From assembly GCF_002205895.1 (NCBI RefSeq), contig NZ_NJDE01000010.1:248001-312000 (forward strand): a DNA stretch of 64,000 nt. Direction: 5' to 3'. The stretch comes from Saccharibacillus sp. O23 (GTDB lineage Bacteria > Bacillota > Bacilli > Paenibacillales > Paenibacillaceae). Under the pieces are notes generated by a model. It saw nothing but the letters and a program-made list of their open reading frames with translations, searched no databases and had not been told where the DNA came from. The position numbers and the translations under genes were made by a program. Position 1 is the stretch's first letter, and every line of letters starts with the position of its first letter. Positions 62,743 through 64,000 of this stretch are shown here, one piece after another.

Positions 62743-64000
62743 ATGACAGGCACAGGCAAAATCAAAAGGTTTCTGATCGGCAGACCGATGAAATCGAACG
62801 AACTCGAAGGAGAGAAATTGAGCAAGCTCAAAGCGCTCGCCATTCTCTCGTCGGATGCGTTGTCCTCCGTGGCATACGGCACCGAACAGATCCTGATCGT
62901 CCTCATCCTGGCGGGCAGCGCCGCGCTCTGGTATTCGCTGCCGATCGCTTTGGCGGTATTGGCCTTGTTGGCCATTCTGATCGTGTCTTACCGCCAGACG
63001 ATCTTCGCTTATCCGACAGGAGGCGGGGCGTACATCGTCGCCAAAGACAATCTGGGCAAGTTCTCCAGCTTGGTTGCCGGCGGCTCTCTGCTTGTCGACT
63101 ACATTCTGACGGTCGCGGTCAGCTCTTCGGCGGGTACGGACGCGATTACCTCGGCGTTCCCGGTCCTGCACGACGACCGCGTCCTGATCGCGCTCGCGAT
63201 GATCGTGTTCCTGACGCTGATGAACCTGCGCGGAGTCACCGAATCGGCGTCGGTGCTCGCGATTCCGATCTACGCGTTCGTCGTCGCGATCTTCGTGCTC
63301 ATCATCTCCGGCACGATCAACTATTTCACCGGCGGCGCTCCGGCCGCCGCGCCGCAGCTCGAAGCGACGATCTCGAACGTCAGCTTGTTCCTGCTGCTCA
63401 AAGCGTTCAGTTCCGGCTGTTCGGCGCTGACCGGCGTCGAAGCCGTCTCGAACGCCATTCCGAACTTCCGCGATCCGGCTCCCAAGAACGCGGCGGCCAC
63501 GCTGCTGATGATGGGCGTCATTCTGGGCGCGATGTTTACCGGCATCACGCTGCTGGCGTACTGGTACGGCATTCGGCCGGACGAGAAAGCGACGGTCATC
63601 TCGCAGATCGCCGAAGCGACTTTCGGACGCGGTTGGCTGTACTTCGTGATTCAAGGCGTTACCGCGATCATCTTGTTCTTGGCGGCCAATACGGCGTACT
63701 CCGCTTTTCCGCTGCTGGCGTTCATGCTGGCGAAAGACAAATACCTGCCGCATATGTTCATGGTGCGCGGCGACCGCCTGGGCTTCTCGAACGGGATCAT
63801 TTTCCTGAGCGTCATGTCGGCCGTCTTGGTCGTCGTATTCAAAGGAAATACCGAAAATCTGATTCCTTTGTACGCGGTCGGCGTATTCATTCCGTTCACG
63901 CTGTCGCAGCTGGGCATGATGATCCGCTGGATCAAGCACAAGCCCAAAGGTTGGCAGGGCAAGCTGATCGTCAATACGATCGGGATGCTGACGACGCTGT
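62743..64000 (+). CDS. kimA: KimA-like potassium importer (APC superfamily), 5' part
   Basis: First 419 codons; the gene runs off the window. APC-fold transporter: RFLIGRPMKSNELEGEKLSK then LAILSSDALSSVAYGTEQIL, a hallmark of KimA/YdaO-type proteins, and SYRQTIFAYPTGGGAYIVAKDNLG. Around ten membrane helices are visible. B. subtilis KimA is a high-affinity K+/H+ symporter inhibited by c-di-AMP through a C-terminal cytoplasmic domain that is not in the window. A generic amino-acid permease is the alternative. Confidence 0.85.
   Translation, partial: MTGTGKIKRFLIGRPMKSNELEGEKLSKLKALAILSSDALSSVAYGTEQILIVLILAGSAALWYSLPIALAVLALLAILIVSYRQTIFAYPTGGGAYIVAKDNLGKFSSLVAGGSLLVDYILTVAVSSSAGTDAITSAFPVLHDDRVLIALAMIVFLTLMNLRGVTESASVLAIPIYAFVVAIFVLIISGTINYFTGGAPAAAPQLEATISNVSLFLLLKAFSSGCSALTGVEAVSNAIPNFRDPAPKNAAATLLMMGVILGAMFTGITLLAYWYGIRPDEKATVISQIAEATFGRGWLYFVIQGVTAIILFLAANTAYSAFPLLAFMLAKDKYLPHMFMVRGDRLGFSNGIIFLSVMSAVLVVVFKGNTENLIPLYAVGVFIPFTLSQLGMMIRWIKHKPKGWQGKLIVNTIGMLTTL

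Overview
The window (about 57% GC by eye, dense, mostly + strand) is a chromosomal segment of a Gram-positive Firmicute, most likely a member of the Paenibacillaceae. The evidence is the Bacillus-type dcw (division and wall) cluster running into ylm genes, divIVA, ileS, lspA, rluD and a pyr operon; bacillithiol synthesis (bshC); DNPR-type (meso-DAP) MurE plus an LL-DAP aminotransferase; a T-box in front of ileS; and a PyrR-controlled pyr leader. Genus cannot be fixed from the sequence. The GC level and the missing sporulation genes would fit Saccharibacillus or a similar non-sporulating relative of Paenibacillus, but that is inference.

Layout. 1-4.4 kb: end of a PhoH-family gene, an orphan solute-binding protein, an exported coiled-coil protein on the - strand, panE and a DUF3397 membrane protein. 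4.5-9.4 kb: an oligopeptide ABC importer (oppA, oppB, oppC, oppF) with no oppD. 9.5-11.2 kb: bshC. 11.4-26.1 kb: the dcw cluster mraZ-rsmH-ftsL-pbpB-murE-murF-mraY-murD-murG-divIB-ftsA-ftsZ. 26.2-30.1 kb: pgeF-yggS-sepF-yggT-ylmH-divIVA. 30.1-35.4 kb: T-box, ileS (long, IleS2-like), lspA, rluD. 35.6-39.9 kb: dapL, a beta-phosphoglucomutase and a chemoreceptor sit between rluD and the pyr operon. 40.0-49.4 kb: pyrR-pyrB-pyrC-carA-carB-pyrF-pyrE. 49.5-64 kb is an accessory region: a second orphan solute-binding lipoprotein, two CAT-anticodon tRNAs, a serine hydrolase, an AraC regulator facing a GH88/DUF2264 pair, a tandem pair of quinone-type ring-cleaving dioxygenases behind MhqR-like operators, an azoreductase, several very small genes, a NucA/NucB-type nuclease and the start of a KimA-like potassium importer.

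How the parts work together. The dcw block makes lipid-II precursors (murE, murF, mraY, murD, murG), assembles the divisome (ftsL, divIB, pbpB, ftsA, ftsZ, sepF) and places it (divIVA). dapL supplies the diaminopimelate used by MurE. The pyr operon makes UMP under PyrR attenuation. The dioxygenase pair and the azoreductase look like electrophile/quinone defence, next to a bacillithiol-making chromosome.

Most notable: every sporulation gene normally threaded through this neighbourhood in Bacillus (spoVD, spoVE, spoIIGA-sigE-sigG, and ylmC) is absent, while the vegetative genes keep their order. Exactly where spoIIGA-sigE-sigG should be, between ftsZ and pgeF, there is a tandem pair of 56-bp hairpin-forming repeats. 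This looks like a lineage that has lost sporulation, and it is the main thing to follow up.
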